Positions 34,900 to 44,007 of a stretch of 64,000 nucleotides of DNA are shown here, in pieces. A program made the position numbers and the translations under genes. The stretch covers positions 3,224,001 to 3,288,000 of the forward strand of contig OZ244794.1 in the NCBI GenBank assembly GCA_965219915.1, written 5' to 3'. This stretch comes from Bin80 sp965219915. Its GTDB lineage: Bacteria; Bacteroidota; Rhodothermia; Rhodothermales; Bin80. The notes below the pieces were generated by a model. That model saw only the letters and a program-made list of their open reading frames with translations. It did not search any database and was not told where the DNA came from. The stretch's first letter is position 1. Each line of letters begins with the position of its first letter.

Positions 34900-36525
34900 T
34901 TAGCGGGGGCGGGCATTGTCGGAATCCTTCAGATAATCGTCCCGCAGATAGGCCACCGGAGCACCTCCGGTACCACCAACGCCGCCAAACGTATAGCTTT
35001 GTAATCCCAGCGTCTCCAGTTCTCTGCCTGGCACCGGGAAATGGATGGGGGTACCTGTAACTAGGTCGCCCAGTCCTCTGTCGTCATAATATGCCAAGCC
35101 GGCCCAGGTCTGGAACGTCTCTATTCGCCGTTCATGCTTCAGCTTCGCCCACAAACTGGCCGAATCCATGTGACTCTGCGCATCTGTAGACGAACCGGGA
35201 GAATCCGTAGCAGCAGCCGGATTAAGCATTCCCCGACTCACGCGGGTTTTGTTGATCAGGTCAGCAACCATGGATGTACTGCCATTTGTACGCAAAAGAG
35301 CCTCTGCTTTGTACATATCCATCTCTGCCATAATCATGTGGGGCATTGCGCCATTGGCATTCCCCTGATTGTAGTACTGATAACGCTTATGATTATGCGA
35401 TGAATAGTGATAAACACCACGTGCAGCCGGGAATGGCCCATTGTTCCCCTGATACTGGAAGTCGGACCCATCGACGGTTAGGTCGGTGGCGTCTCCAACG
35501 ATCCTGCGATCCGCTGTGGCAATGTCGAAGACTAAGCGTTCTCCCAGGGGTTTCGCCAGCCATGCATTGTAACCGCCAGACTCATCCGCCGGCCCAATCG
35601 TGCGGTAGTCAGCTCTGCTCCAGGTGGTTCCGTTTTGACCGTAGAACTTAAGGCAATCCCATTCCGTAGTGCCGTCGTCATCACCAATAGGCGAGAAATC
35701 TTCAGTAATCCCGGCATCCACGCGACTGATTACTTCACTCCAGTTTACCGCTGCGCGTTCAGACTCATCACGTGCAACCTGAACGGTTAACCGCGCAATG
35801 AACGAGTTAATCAGTTTAACCATGTCGCCCGAAGTTACATCCAAACCCCAAATCCAGTCTTCCGCCGCCGTAAACGAGAATGAGCCTGCCTGCGCAATTG
35901 CACGCGCCCCCTCAAGCATCTCTATAGCCGCCTGGTTCACTTCCATGTAAGGACGCAGTTCCAGCGCATCATTCTCCAGGTCCACCGTCTCATCGACAAT
36001 GAATGCCTGATCAAAGATCAGGGAGAGTGTTCCATGCATGAGACCCTGATTCATTTTTGCAAAGGCCTTCAGGCGTGCCGTGTCATAACCTTCGCGTGTG
36101 AAAATGTTGTTCTCTACGCTTTCTTCTTCTTCAGCACGCGTGATAGCCTGCAAGGCGTCGTTTGCATTTGAGATACCGCGGTAGGTGTCAAACCATGGTT
36201 CCCTCGTGGAAGCTGCACGGCTATAGGTTGAACTGTTATCCCAGGCTATGCGAGGCTCACTTGACATGTCTCTCATTCCCCAGTTGGCCCAAGATGAGGA
36301 GTTCTCATCAGCCAATGTCGAAAAGAACAGTGCACCATTGCCGCAGTTCTGGATGCCGAGCCAGTAATTAGCAAACGTACCTTTGACCAGGTTCACGACA
36401 TCCCCGGGCTGTGCAAACGCGATCGTCCGGTCTGGAGCATTATTGTTTTCAACGGCCAAATCCTGGCAGCCGACAGCACTCAACGAGAGTATGCCGAGCA
36501 GTGTATAAAAAGCGATTCGCTTCAT
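34900..36525 (-). CDS. SusD/RagB-family nutrient-binding outer-membrane lipoprotein
   Basis: A 541-residue SusD-like protein, the surface lipoprotein that caps a SusC channel and binds glycans, peptides or other oligomers. Leader: LLGILSLSAVGCQDL with lipobox Cys20. SusD features include the helical TPR-like N-terminal part with YRGISNANDALQAI, and the C-terminal KLKHERRIETFQTWAGLAYYD block near residue 480-500. The frame is open ten codons further upstream (ATG 36555), but the Met used gives a normal signal peptide. It is located just after SusC on the same strand, the standard pairing. No glycoside hydrolase or polysaccharide lyase is adjacent, so the substrate is not predictable. Confidence 0.93.
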   Translation of the reverse strand: MKRIAFYTLLGILSLSAVGCQDLAVENNNAPDRTIAFAQPGDVVNLVKGTFANYWLGIQNCGNGALFFSTLADENSSSWANWGMRDMSSEPRIAWDNSSTYSRAASTREPWFDTYRGISNANDALQAITRAEEEESVENNIFTREGYDTARLKAFAKMNQGLMHGTLSLIFDQAFIVDETVDLENDALELRPYMEVNQAAIEMLEGARAIAQAGSFSFTAAEDWIWGLDVTSGDMVKLINSFIARLTVQVARDESERAAVNWSEVISRVDAGITEDFSPIGDDDGTTEWDCLKFYGQNGTTWSRADYRTIGPADESGGYNAWLAKPLGERLVFDIATADRRIVGDATDLTVDGSDFQYQGNNGPFPAARGVYHYSSHNHKRYQYYNQGNANGAMPHMIMAEMDMYKAEALLRTNGSTSMVADLINKTRVSRGMLNPAAATDSPGSSTDAQSHMDSASLWAKLKHERRIETFQTWAGLAYYDDRGLGDLVTGTPIHFPVPGRELETLGLQSYTFGGVGGTGGAPVAYLRDDYLKDSDNARPR

Positions 36526-36563
36526 TTGATTTATGTTTTCAAGTTTCATGTTCACTCACCAAA

Positions 36564-39500
36564 CTAAAACTGGAATTCCAGCTTCGCCCGAATCGTGCGA
36601 AAGGGTGGATAATTGAAGTCGTCTACACGGTATAACGTCGCATCCGACCCGGAACCTACTTCGGGATCAAACCCCGAGTAATCGGAGAATGTCAGCAGAT
36701 TGCGTCCGATGATACTTGCTGAAACGGAATGCAGTACATTCCCAAAGATGCGTGAGAGTTGCTGTCGGTTCAGTGTATATCCCACCGAAAGCTCACGGAG
36801 CTTGATGTATGTGGCATCTTCTACAAAGTGACTGTTCCTAGCAGTAGCGTCATAGAGTACTTCGTAATACGTGGTGGACTTCTTCATGTCTTCTTGCTTG
36901 CTCCCCTGGTCCTGATCGGTATTGCGACCATCGCGATAGCTCCACTGCTTTGTGAAATTATAAACATCACCGCCAATTTGAGCGCCCCACAGCATGTACA
37001 AAGTTAATCCCTTGTACCGAAACGTAGAATTAAATCCAATGCTGAAATCTGGGAGAGCATCAGCGATCTGAACCTGGTCCGTCTCATTGGCCTCGTCGTA
37101 GTACTTGATCGGGATTCCCCAGCGATAACTGTTGTCGCCCGCAGAAACCCTAGTACCCCATAGATCATCCTCCCCACCCAAGACGCCATCTGCACCTGGA
37201 CCACTTGTATAGCTGTTCCCCTGACCAACCGCTACGACGTAGCCGTCGTCGTTCACATCAAAGTAGCTTGCATCCACGCCGGTCGGCAAATCCGAGAGTT
37301 CTGTGATGAACCTGTTGCCGTACATTGAACCCAGGATTTCGCCTTCCCGATAGAAGAACAGGCCCCGCGGTCCACCTAGATAAGGATTGGAGTGAAATTC
37401 GGTGATCTCCTGATGCGTTCGGTCAAAGATGACGCCGACCTCAAAATCCATATCGCGAGAATTGTAGACATTCGCACTCACACTAGCCTCTACCGTATTT
37501 GAGGCCAGATTACCTGCATTCCGCCACTGTGTACTGAACCCGAAGTATCCCGCGAGTGGTACTTGCAGAAGCAGATCCTCCACTTTGGTATCTGCATACA
37601 CCAACTCAACGAATATCCGATCCAGAACCCCCATGTCCAATCCAATTTCTGTTTCCGTCTGCAATTCCGGCTTCAGGAAAGCATTACCCAAGGTCGACTT
37701 CGAGAGCGTACCATTGCTGAGTGAGAGTGTCTCATATTGCGCCTGGAAGTTAGGGCGGCCGCCGGCTGTTCCGACTGAGGCACGCAGTTTCAACTCGGTT
37801 ACAGGACTGTTAGCCGGCCAAAAATCTTCTTCCGAGACACGCCATGCAGCACTGCCACGGTAGTAAGACTGCCAACGCTCTTCTGCACCGAACAATGAAC
37901 TACCATCCCGACGGAAGAATACATCCACAATATACTTGTCCGCATAATCCATCCCGGCCGTTGCGTAGTAGCCTTCAGACCGGACTGTTGAGGAGCCGTT
38001 GCCAAATATTTTCTCGCCTTCAGTCTCCACATTGGAGAGGTCCGAGATACCCAGGGTCACAATATCTGTCCCCAAGACAAATTCCGAGAATGATTCAAAA
38101 TCCTCCACCTGCGCCTTGAGCTGAGCACGGGTGGTGAAGGATCCGAACCGCTTGCGGAAAGAAGCCGTGATATCATAATTGATCGCTTCGCTGACCGAAT
38201 TACGCCGTTCAATGCGGCCATCATTTACCGAGGAGGGGTCAATAGTTGCAAATCCAATGTCGTAAAACTCCAGCTCATCCCTGTCGGAACGGTCATAGCT
38301 GAAATTGCTTTCCAGGTCCATCCAGTCAAGCGGACTCCAGCGGGCCCGGAAATTCCCAAGGATGCGCGATCGGTCCTGATTCATGTCAGCATTCTCAATC
38401 ACATATAGCGGATTTTCCTCTACCGCCAATGGGTCTGCCTGAACTTTAAGCCCACCAGCTTCATCCTCTGCTGACAGGTTGACCAGCGGGTTAGTGAACA
38501 TCAAACCAAAGAACGGATTGATGAATGAATTTGAAGCCAAAGATGAAGTTACAGCATCATTCTTCGACTGGGAATAGAACCCTGAAGTTGAAAGAGTAAG
38601 GGTAGGCCGAATCCGGTGATCCAGGTTTACCCGGACGTTCCTGCGCTGGAGGCCTGATAGACCCTGAATAGCCCCCTGCTCAACAACATTCGTGAACGAA
38701 GCCAGGAAATTGGTCTTTGAGCTGTTCTGGCTTACGCCGACATAGTTGGTCCATGTATTCCCAGGATTAAAAAACTGGTCAAACGCGTTATAGAGCGTGC
38801 CTTGATACGGGTTGTCATAAAAGGCGGCACCGTGCGGATTCGTTTCCTGGAGCGTGCCCGGGCCATATCCATTGCTCAAACAGGTAGCACACTCGTTTTT
38901 TGCTCCTGAATCATCCAGGAAATTCCCGGATCCGTCTACCCGGAGATCATGAGATGTATTGGCCTGAAATGACTTGACCACACCACTCACACCATATTCA
39001 TTGCGAATCGTAACACGGGTCTGGTTGAGGGGAACGGCTCCGCCCCGCTGCGTTGTGATATTAATGACACCATTCTGGGCACGTGACCCATATAGTGAAG
39101 AGGCTGCTGCTCCCTTGACGATCTCAACATTTTCAATATCAAGCGCATCAATGTCGACCTGGTTAGCCCCGAGAACTACTCCGTCAACAATGTAGAGCGG
39201 CTGATTACTCCCGGTAATGCTCGTGGCTCCCCGCAGGCGCACGGAAATCCCATCCCCCGGCGAACCGCTGCGTGCCTGAACGGCCACACCGGCAACCTTA
39301 CCCTGGATTGAAGCAATAGGGTTTGACGCTGGCGCCAATGTAATTTCCTCAGAGCTCACCTGGCTCACGGTGAAGGCCAGTTTCTTCCTGGGTGTAGCTT
39401 CGGCAACACCGGTGACTACGAATTCGTCCAGTTGCAACAGATCAGCAACCAAGGCGAAATCTTCGGTCATAATGCCCTCGCTGATCGTGATGGTTCGAAC

Positions 39501-39755
39501 CTGGTCTGTGAAACCAATGTAGACAGCGCTCAACTCCAGTGTCTGCCCGAGATTTGCTGCAGGCACTTGGAAGGTGTAGTTTCCGTCCAGGTCCGTGGAC
39601 GCGCCTATGGTTAACGACCGAATGAGCACATTCGCGCCGATGAGCGGCTCACCCGTTTCATCGGTAACCGTTCCAGAGATTACACTCTGTGCGGTCACCA
39701 TCCCCGGAAGAAGCAGCGCACCTAACAACGCTGCTGCGACAGAAAACGTTTTCAT
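36564..39755 (-). CDS. SusC/RagA-family TonB-linked outer-membrane transporter
   Basis: A 1063-residue TonB-dependent transporter. After the signal peptide (ends GMVTAQ) comes a carboxypeptidase-regulatory-like beta-sandwich (SGTVTDETGEPLIGANV to DLDGNYTFQVP), then the plug with IQGKVAGVAVQARSG and SVRLRGATSITGSNQPLYIV (SusC signature), then the 22-strand barrel ending in KLEFQF with a terminal aromatic. A Met four codons upstream (39767) is possible; the one used has GGAAG five bases before it. With SusD it forms a 'pedal-bin' importer driven by TonB-ExbBD, which are not in this window. An unusual 13-bp tandem repeat lies just upstream. Confidence 0.95.
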   Translation of the reverse strand: MKTFSVAAALLGALLLPGMVTAQSVISGTVTDETGEPLIGANVLIRSLTIGASTDLDGNYTFQVPAANLGQTLELSAVYIGFTDQVRTITISEGIMTEDFALVADLLQLDEFVVTGVAEATPRKKLAFTVSQVSSEEITLAPASNPIASIQGKVAGVAVQARSGSPGDGISVRLRGATSITGSNQPLYIVDGVVLGANQVDIDALDIENVEIVKGAAASSLYGSRAQNGVINITTQRGGAVPLNQTRVTIRNEYGVSGVVKSFQANTSHDLRVDGSGNFLDDSGAKNECATCLSNGYGPGTLQETNPHGAAFYDNPYQGTLYNAFDQFFNPGNTWTNYVGVSQNSSKTNFLASFTNVVEQGAIQGLSGLQRRNVRVNLDHRIRPTLTLSTSGFYSQSKNDAVTSSLASNSFINPFFGLMFTNPLVNLSAEDEAGGLKVQADPLAVEENPLYVIENADMNQDRSRILGNFRARWSPLDWMDLESNFSYDRSDRDELEFYDIGFATIDPSSVNDGRIERRNSVSEAINYDITASFRKRFGSFTTRAQLKAQVEDFESFSEFVLGTDIVTLGISDLSNVETEGEKIFGNGSSTVRSEGYYATAGMDYADKYIVDVFFRRDGSSLFGAEERWQSYYRGSAAWRVSEEDFWPANSPVTELKLRASVGTAGGRPNFQAQYETLSLSNGTLSKSTLGNAFLKPELQTETEIGLDMGVLDRIFVELVYADTKVEDLLLQVPLAGYFGFSTQWRNAGNLASNTVEASVSANVYNSRDMDFEVGVIFDRTHQEITEFHSNPYLGGPRGLFFYREGEILGSMYGNRFITELSDLPTGVDASYFDVNDDGYVVAVGQGNSYTSGPGADGVLGGEDDLWGTRVSAGDNSYRWGIPIKYYDEANETDQVQIADALPDFSIGFNSTFRYKGLTLYMLWGAQIGGDVYNFTKQWSYRDGRNTDQDQGSKQEDMKKSTTYYEVLYDATARNSHFVEDATYIKLRELSVGYTLNRQQLSRIFGNVLHSVSASIIGRNLLTFSDYSGFDPEVGSGSDATLYRVDDFNYPPFRTIRAKLEFQF

Positions 39756-39812
39756 AAGTCTTCCCATGTTTTGTGAGTGGATTTGATATGTGAGAACAAG
39801 GGGTCTGACAGA

Positions 39813-39838
39813 TCACATGACCTGTTCACATGACCTGT
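39813..39838. repeat. perfect 13-bp tandem repeat upstream of susC
   Basis: TCACATGACCTGT occurs twice without gap (39813-39825, 39826-39838), 58 bp before the SusC start on the minus strand. Position and perfect repetition suggest a binding site for a regulator of the SusCD pair, but no regulator gene is adjacent. Confidence 0.6.
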
Positions 39839-39882
39839 AGGCCTACTAAGTTAAGGATTTACGCACTAAACAGCAACAACGC

Positions 39883-39899
39883 CACGCTCCCCGAGCGTG
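39883..39899. terminator. hairpin after the prohibitin-like gene
   Basis: CACGCTC-CCC-GAGCGTG, a GC-rich 7-bp perfect stem with a 3-base loop, about 65 bp after the prohibitin-like stop on the minus strand and followed on that strand by GCGTTGTTGCTGTTTAG. Probably ends that transcript before susC. Confidence 0.5.
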
Positions 39900-39964
39900 C
39901 ATCGCGCGCGCGTGAACAAATAGGTACCGTATGTATAGGTGTCAGCTCCAGCCATCCCAGCGTA

Positions 39965-40804
39965 CTACTGGCCGCCCAGGATCAATGGCAATCCATCACT
40001 GCCGCTGCCCACAATTACGGTTTTGGAATTTGGGGAGTTTGCCAGTTGCTGCGTGGCTTCAATGCCCTTGAAGCGCAGGAACTGAGACGAAAGGCTTGCA
40101 GTGATGATCTGCTGGTAGGCCGCTTCGCCTTCTGCCTCAATGCGTTTGCGTTCGGCCTCGAGGCGTTCCTTCTGTATGGTAAACTCGTAACGCTCGGCTT
40201 CCTGCTCCTCTTTCAGCTTATTCTCAATAGCTACTTTGATTTGCTCAGGAAGCCGCACATCCCTGATAAGGATGGCTTCGACGAGGACATCCTCACCCTC
40301 TACATTTTCCTTCACACGTGAAAAAATCTGATCCTGCAATTCAGTTCTTCGAGTTGAGTAGAGTTCCTCGGGGGTGAACTGGCCAATCACCTCACGCACT
40401 ACACTGCGGAGTTCTGGTCCAATCAGCTTCCGGAAATAATCAACCCCATAGACCTTATGCAGCATCGGTAGGGTTTCCGATGCTGGCCTCCAACGAACGG
40501 AAATATCCGTGCCAATGGACAGTCCATTCCTGGAGAGCGCCTCCATGTTTTCCAGTCTCTCCTGTACCCGAACATCGTACTTGATCACAAACACCCACGG
40601 GACATGAAGATGGAGTCCCTCACCATACATCTTTTCGGTGTCTGTGCCTGTGATGCGAGAAAACCGAACTCCGGCCTGTCCCGCTTCTATGGTAGTAGTC
40701 ATACAACCCGCGGCTAACGCGCCAACAACCAGAATCAAGGCAAGTAGTATAGCCCCTCTGGTCAATAAACGTGTCGGGTTCGAAAAATTAGGTCGGTTGT
40801 TCAT
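39965..40804 (-). CDS. prohibitin-like SPFH/Band 7 protein
   Basis: A 279-residue SPFH-domain protein of the prohibitin branch. An N-terminal hydrophobic segment (about 16-38) is followed by the SPFH core (AGQAGVRFSRITG to DVLVEAILIRDVRLP) and a charged coiled coil (KLKEEQEAERYEFTIQKERL and following, about 195-245). Prohibitin-like proteins form large membrane rings that scaffold proteases or lipids. The hydrophobic segment ends LAAGCMTT, which might be a lipobox but has Ala at -3, so a simple membrane anchor is equally likely. The frame opens at a TTG four codons upstream; the ATG is preferred. It is divergent from murB. Confidence 0.9.
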   Translation of the reverse strand: MNNRPNFSNPTRLLTRGAILLALILVVGALAAGCMTTTIEAGQAGVRFSRITGTDTEKMYGEGLHLHVPWVFVIKYDVRVQERLENMEALSRNGLSIGTDISVRWRPASETLPMLHKVYGVDYFRKLIGPELRSVVREVIGQFTPEELYSTRRTELQDQIFSRVKENVEGEDVLVEAILIRDVRLPEQIKVAIENKLKEEQEAERYEFTIQKERLEAERKRIEAEGEAAYQQIITASLSSQFLRFKGIEATQQLANSPNSKTVIVGSGSDGLPLILGGQ

Positions 40805-40919
40805 TTTCTTGTGCAAGTAATAAGTTTACAGTTTAGTGGGATGACGATTCCCATGACGTGGGTACAATCAACAAATTGCTTTGTTGCAGTTTGCCCGTTC
40901 AAGTATTTTGTTATCGCGT

Positions 40920-41933
40920 ATGAAACGAGCGCTTGAAAATCTTATTGGTAAAGACTCCATTCGCGAGAATGTAGTACTGGCGCCGTACACAACGATGCAA
41001 CTGGGAGGCCCCGCAGACCTCTTTGTCGAGGTTAAAAATGCTGAGGCACTAGCGCACGCAGTCAAAACCGTGCGCGAACTTGACGTACCCTACTTCCTGT
41101 TAGGTTACGGGGCCAATGTGGTTGTAGGAGACGCAGGTTTCCGCGGTGTTGTTATCCGTAATGCTGCTAAAAACATTGAATTCCGCGGTAACCAAGTGAC
41201 CGCGGAAAGCGGCGCTATTGTGTATCCTGACCTGATTGAAGCATCTGTCACTAGGTCACTGTCCGGCCTGGAACATTACGTTGGCATCCCCTCAACTGTA
41301 GGCGGGGCACTTTGGCAGAACCTTCACTTTCTTTCCCCGGCCCCGGCTCGCGAGCGAACCATGTTTATTGAGGAGGTTTTGGAGCATGCAGATCTCATAA
41401 CTGAGGAAAACGACCTTCGGCGCGTAGATGTAGATTACTTTGAGTTTGGATACGACTATTCCATCCTGCATAGGAAAGATGACATCGTACTGCGCGCGAC
41501 ATTCCGGCTTACGCCCGCGCGTGAAGCGGACTTACGCAAGATTATGACCGAAAACCTTGCTTGGCGTGCTCTGAGGCACCCTCCATTGGATACCGAACCC
41601 AGTGTCGGGTCTATCTTCAAGAAGATTCAGGGCATTGGAGCCGGTCGTCTGATTGACGAGTGTGGACTCAAGGGCGCCAGTTTTGGCGGCATTGTAGTTA
41701 CGCATCGCCATGCTAACATCATGGTCAATCAGGGAGGAGGAACCGCTGCAGATGTTCAGGCACTGGTAGCCTACATTCAGAAAGAGGTGGCTGCGCAGAC
41801 CGGCTACCACCTGGAAACTGAAATTGATTTTGTCGGTGAATTCGACCCACCGACCAGTGGATCCCCCGTGTTTATCCCCCGCCCACCCGGATTGATTACG
41901 GCCGAGGAGCTGGCTGCACGCCGGGCAACATGA
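40920..41933 (+). CDS. murB: UDP-N-acetylenolpyruvoylglucosamine reductase
   Basis: A 337-residue FAD-dependent MurB that reduces UDP-GlcNAc-enolpyruvate to UDP-MurNAc in peptidoglycan synthesis. FAD-binding blocks are TTMQLGGPADLFVEV and GYGANVVVGDAGFRG; the catalytic Ser is in EPSVGSIFKK, the general acid Glu in LETEIDFVG near the C-terminus, with HANIMVNQGGGTAADV between. The ATG is preferred over an upstream TTG (40881) that would add 13 unrelated residues. The stop overlaps the ccmB start by 4 bp (ATGA), so cell-wall and cytochrome genes share a transcript. A 6-bp inverted repeat (CAACAA/TTGTTG, 40869-40886) lies upstream. Confidence 0.95.
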   Translation: MKRALENLIGKDSIRENVVLAPYTTMQLGGPADLFVEVKNAEALAHAVKTVRELDVPYFLLGYGANVVVGDAGFRGVVIRNAAKNIEFRGNQVTAESGAIVYPDLIEASVTRSLSGLEHYVGIPSTVGGALWQNLHFLSPAPARERTMFIEEVLEHADLITEENDLRRVDVDYFEFGYDYSILHRKDDIVLRATFRLTPAREADLRKIMTENLAWRALRHPPLDTEPSVGSIFKKIQGIGAGRLIDECGLKGASFGGIVVTHRHANIMVNQGGGTAADVQALVAYIQKEVAAQTGYHLETEIDFVGEFDPPTSGSPVFIPRPPGLITAEELAARRAT

Positions 41934-42634
41934 TGGCTTCCAAAAAATCCTCAAGTTGGGCCAACGGAGCTCTGGCAGTGCTACGGAAAGATCTCCAATT
42001 GGAGTTGCGAAACAAATCAGTCCTAGGTACGCTGATTGTTTTTGTCCTCAACACGATGTTTCTAATCCTGGTTTCAGCCGGCAGAGGCGACCTAGAACCG
42101 AGAACTGAAGCAGCGCTGCTCTGGATTGTTATCTTCTTCACAGCAGCCTTGGGCCTGGGACGGGCATTCCTGTCTGAGAAAGAGCAGAAGACCAGACTTT
42201 TTTTGCGGATACATACGCAGCCCCTCATGGTCTACGTCGGAAAACTGTGCTACAGTTTTCTTACGATCCTATGCGCAAATGTCGTTTCAGCATGCATTTT
42301 CCTGCTGCTGCTGGGCGTTGAAGTGGCTCTGCCGGGCTTATTTATACTTACACTTGTCCTTGGGACGTTGGGGCTCGCGGGGGCAACGACACTGTTAGCC
42401 GCCATAATTGCGAGAACAACACGAAGTGGGATACTCTTACCCGTGTTGATGTTTCCGCTCCTGGTCCCCCTACTGCTCGCGGCTGTTGAGTCTACATTCT
42501 ATAGTTTTGTTGGTCAATCTTTTACCGAAGGAGGTTGGACTGCGTCCCTTGGATCCTTACTAACCATAACTAGTTTCTCCGGCGTGGTGGTCGTCGCATC
42601 TGTTTTGTTGTTCGACTATGTCTGGCAGGATTAA
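41930..42634 (+). CDS. ccmB: CcmB, heme-exporter membrane subunit
   Basis: A 234-residue membrane protein with six hydrophobic segments, matching CcmB of cytochrome c maturation system I, the membrane partner of the CcmA ATPase. Family features include LRKDLQLELRNKS near the N-terminus, GRAFLSEKEQKTRLFLRI after the second helix, and the GLAGATTLLAAIIARTTRSG region. The start overlaps murB by 4 bp. CcmA is not seen in this window. The order murB-ccmB-ccmC-ccmD-ccmE is compact. Confidence 0.92.
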   Translation: MMASKKSSSWANGALAVLRKDLQLELRNKSVLGTLIVFVLNTMFLILVSAGRGDLEPRTEAALLWIVIFFTAALGLGRAFLSEKEQKTRLFLRIHTQPLMVYVGKLCYSFLTILCANVVSACIFLLLLGVEVALPGLFILTLVLGTLGLAGATTLLAAIIARTTRSGILLPVLMFPLLVPLLLAAVESTFYSFVGQSFTEGGWTASLGSLLTITSFSGVVVVASVLLFDYVWQD

Positions 42635-42649
42635 AGAGTCTTCCCCCGA

Positions 42650-43360
42650 ATGCCCCGTAAGTACAAGACCGTACGCCTTGTAATTATCATCTGGACGACA
42701 CTCGTATTGTTGGGGGCATTTTCCTTTGGCGGTACTTGGCTGAACATCCCGAAGGTGGCTATGCTGGAGCATACGGCCCGGAATCTGTATTTCCATGTGC
42801 CCATGTGGTTCACCATGATGGCGTTGACGGCCCTTTCGGCCGTACATGCTATCCAGTGCCTCCGAACGAATAGTCCTGTTAGCGACATCAGATCCCGTAC
42901 CGCGGCGCTGATTGCAGTAACATTCGGCATACTGGGCCTCGCCACAGGTAGTGTCTGGGCACATTATACCTGGTATGAAGGCACAAACATATGGTGGAAT
43001 TTTGACCCTAAGCAAACAATGGCGGCTGTTCAGGTCCTGATATATTGCGCATATTTTGCACTTAGGAGTGCGCTGGACGATCCCCGAAAGCGGGCTCGCA
43101 TTGCTGCCGTGTACAATTTATTTGCCTTTGCAACCGTACCCTTCCTGCTCTATGTGCTCCCGCGTCAATTGGAGAGCCTGCATCCTGGCGCAGAAGGCAA
43201 CCCTGCCTTCAGCGACATCACGGATCCAATCATGCGAATAGTCTTTTATCCCGCAGTCCTTGGATTCATAGGTGTTGGTTGGCTACTCTACACTCAACGT
43301 GTTAGACTGGCCCGTGCTGTAATGACGCTGCGGAGCATTAAGGAAGACAACCACTTTTAA
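42650..43360 (+). CDS. ccmC: CcmC, heme-handling cytochrome c biogenesis protein
   Basis: A 236-residue, six-helix protein of the heme-handling protein family (CcmC). The tryptophan-rich WWD-type motif reads WYEGTNIWWNFDPKQ, which binds heme on the outer face; two periplasmic histidines that coordinate the iron are probably those in LYFHVPMWFT and the distal LESLHPGAEG loop. CcmC loads heme onto CcmE. It starts 15 bp after ccmB and ends 2 bp before the small ccmD gene. The closely related CcsA of system II is the alternative, but the CcmB and CcmE neighbours settle it. Confidence 0.93.
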   Translation: MPRKYKTVRLVIIIWTTLVLLGAFSFGGTWLNIPKVAMLEHTARNLYFHVPMWFTMMALTALSAVHAIQCLRTNSPVSDIRSRTAALIAVTFGILGLATGSVWAHYTWYEGTNIWWNFDPKQTMAAVQVLIYCAYFALRSALDDPRKRARIAAVYNLFAFATVPFLLYVLPRQLESLHPGAEGNPAFSDITDPIMRIVFYPAVLGFIGVGWLLYTQRVRLARAVMTLRSIKEDNHF

Positions 43361-43362
43361 AA

Positions 43363-43575
43363 ATGAGCGTGATTCTCTTGTTGATTCAGGCGGCCCGAGA
43401 CCTTGAGACTGTCATGTTGGACAACGACAAACTATTAGTCGTTCTTGCCGTTGTACTAATCATATGGATAGGAATCACGGTCTTCATTTACGCTACGGAT
43501 CGAAAAATTGATCGACTGGAATCCTCGGTGAAAGCCCTGCGTAGTGAAGGAAAACCACCGATTGATCCTAGTTAA
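43363..43575 (+). CDS. ccmD: CcmD-like small membrane protein
   Basis: A 70-residue protein with one membrane segment (KLLVVLAVVLIIWIGITVFIY, about 24-44) followed by a short basic helix (DRKIDRLESSVKAL). Size, topology and position between ccmC and ccmE identify it as CcmD, which in the known system stabilises the CcmABC-CcmE complex. Sequence conservation in this family is low, so the call rests mainly on context and layout. Confidence 0.82.
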   Translation: MSVILLLIQAARDLETVMLDNDKLLVVLAVVLIIWIGITVFIYATDRKIDRLESSVKALRSEGKPPIDPS

Positions 43576-43587
43576 CCGGACTCAGCT

Positions 43588-44007
43588 ATGCGTAAACCTC
43601 GCACTATTATCAGTCTTATTGCCTTGGTCGTCTTTGCCTCCCTACTTCTGTTCAGTTTTGGAGACCAGGTGGGGGTGTATATGCATTTTGCTGAAGCTGA
43701 GGCATCCGGGACGCGCGCTCATGTCGTAGGCTACTGGGTGCAGTCCGAGACTACACACTACGACCCTGAAAAAAATCTTTTCAAATTCCATTTGCGTGAT
43801 AACGAGGGGGCCGTACGCGAAGTGCATTACCGGGACCCAAAGCCCGCGAGCTTTGAAGATGCCGAAAAAATCGTCGTGGAGGGACACCTGAATGGAGGAA
43901 TATTTGAAGCCGAACATATCCTCATGAAATGCCCCTCCAAATACAACGCTGAGGGTGCATTGGATGAGGCTTTGCCTGTATCACGTTCGGGCGAGTATGA
44001 TCAATAA
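43588..44007 (+). CDS. ccmE: CcmE heme chaperone, CxxxY type
   Basis: A 139-residue CcmE: an N-terminal membrane anchor (about 8-24), an OB-fold beta barrel (VVGYWVQS to IVVEGHLNGG) and the heme-attachment loop near the C-terminus. In most CcmE proteins that loop is HxxxY, with His bound covalently to heme; here it is LMKCPSKYN, i.e. Cys115-x-x-x-Tyr119. This CxxxY variant is known from archaea and some bacteria and probably binds heme through Cys. It is the last gene of the murB-ccm run. CcmF, CcmG and CcmH are not found in the window. Confidence 0.92.
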   Translation: MRKPRTIISLIALVVFASLLLFSFGDQVGVYMHFAEAEASGTRAHVVGYWVQSETTHYDPEKNLFKFHLRDNEGAVREVHYRDPKPASFEDAEKIVVEGHLNGGIFEAEHILMKCPSKYNAEGALDEALPVSRSGEYDQ

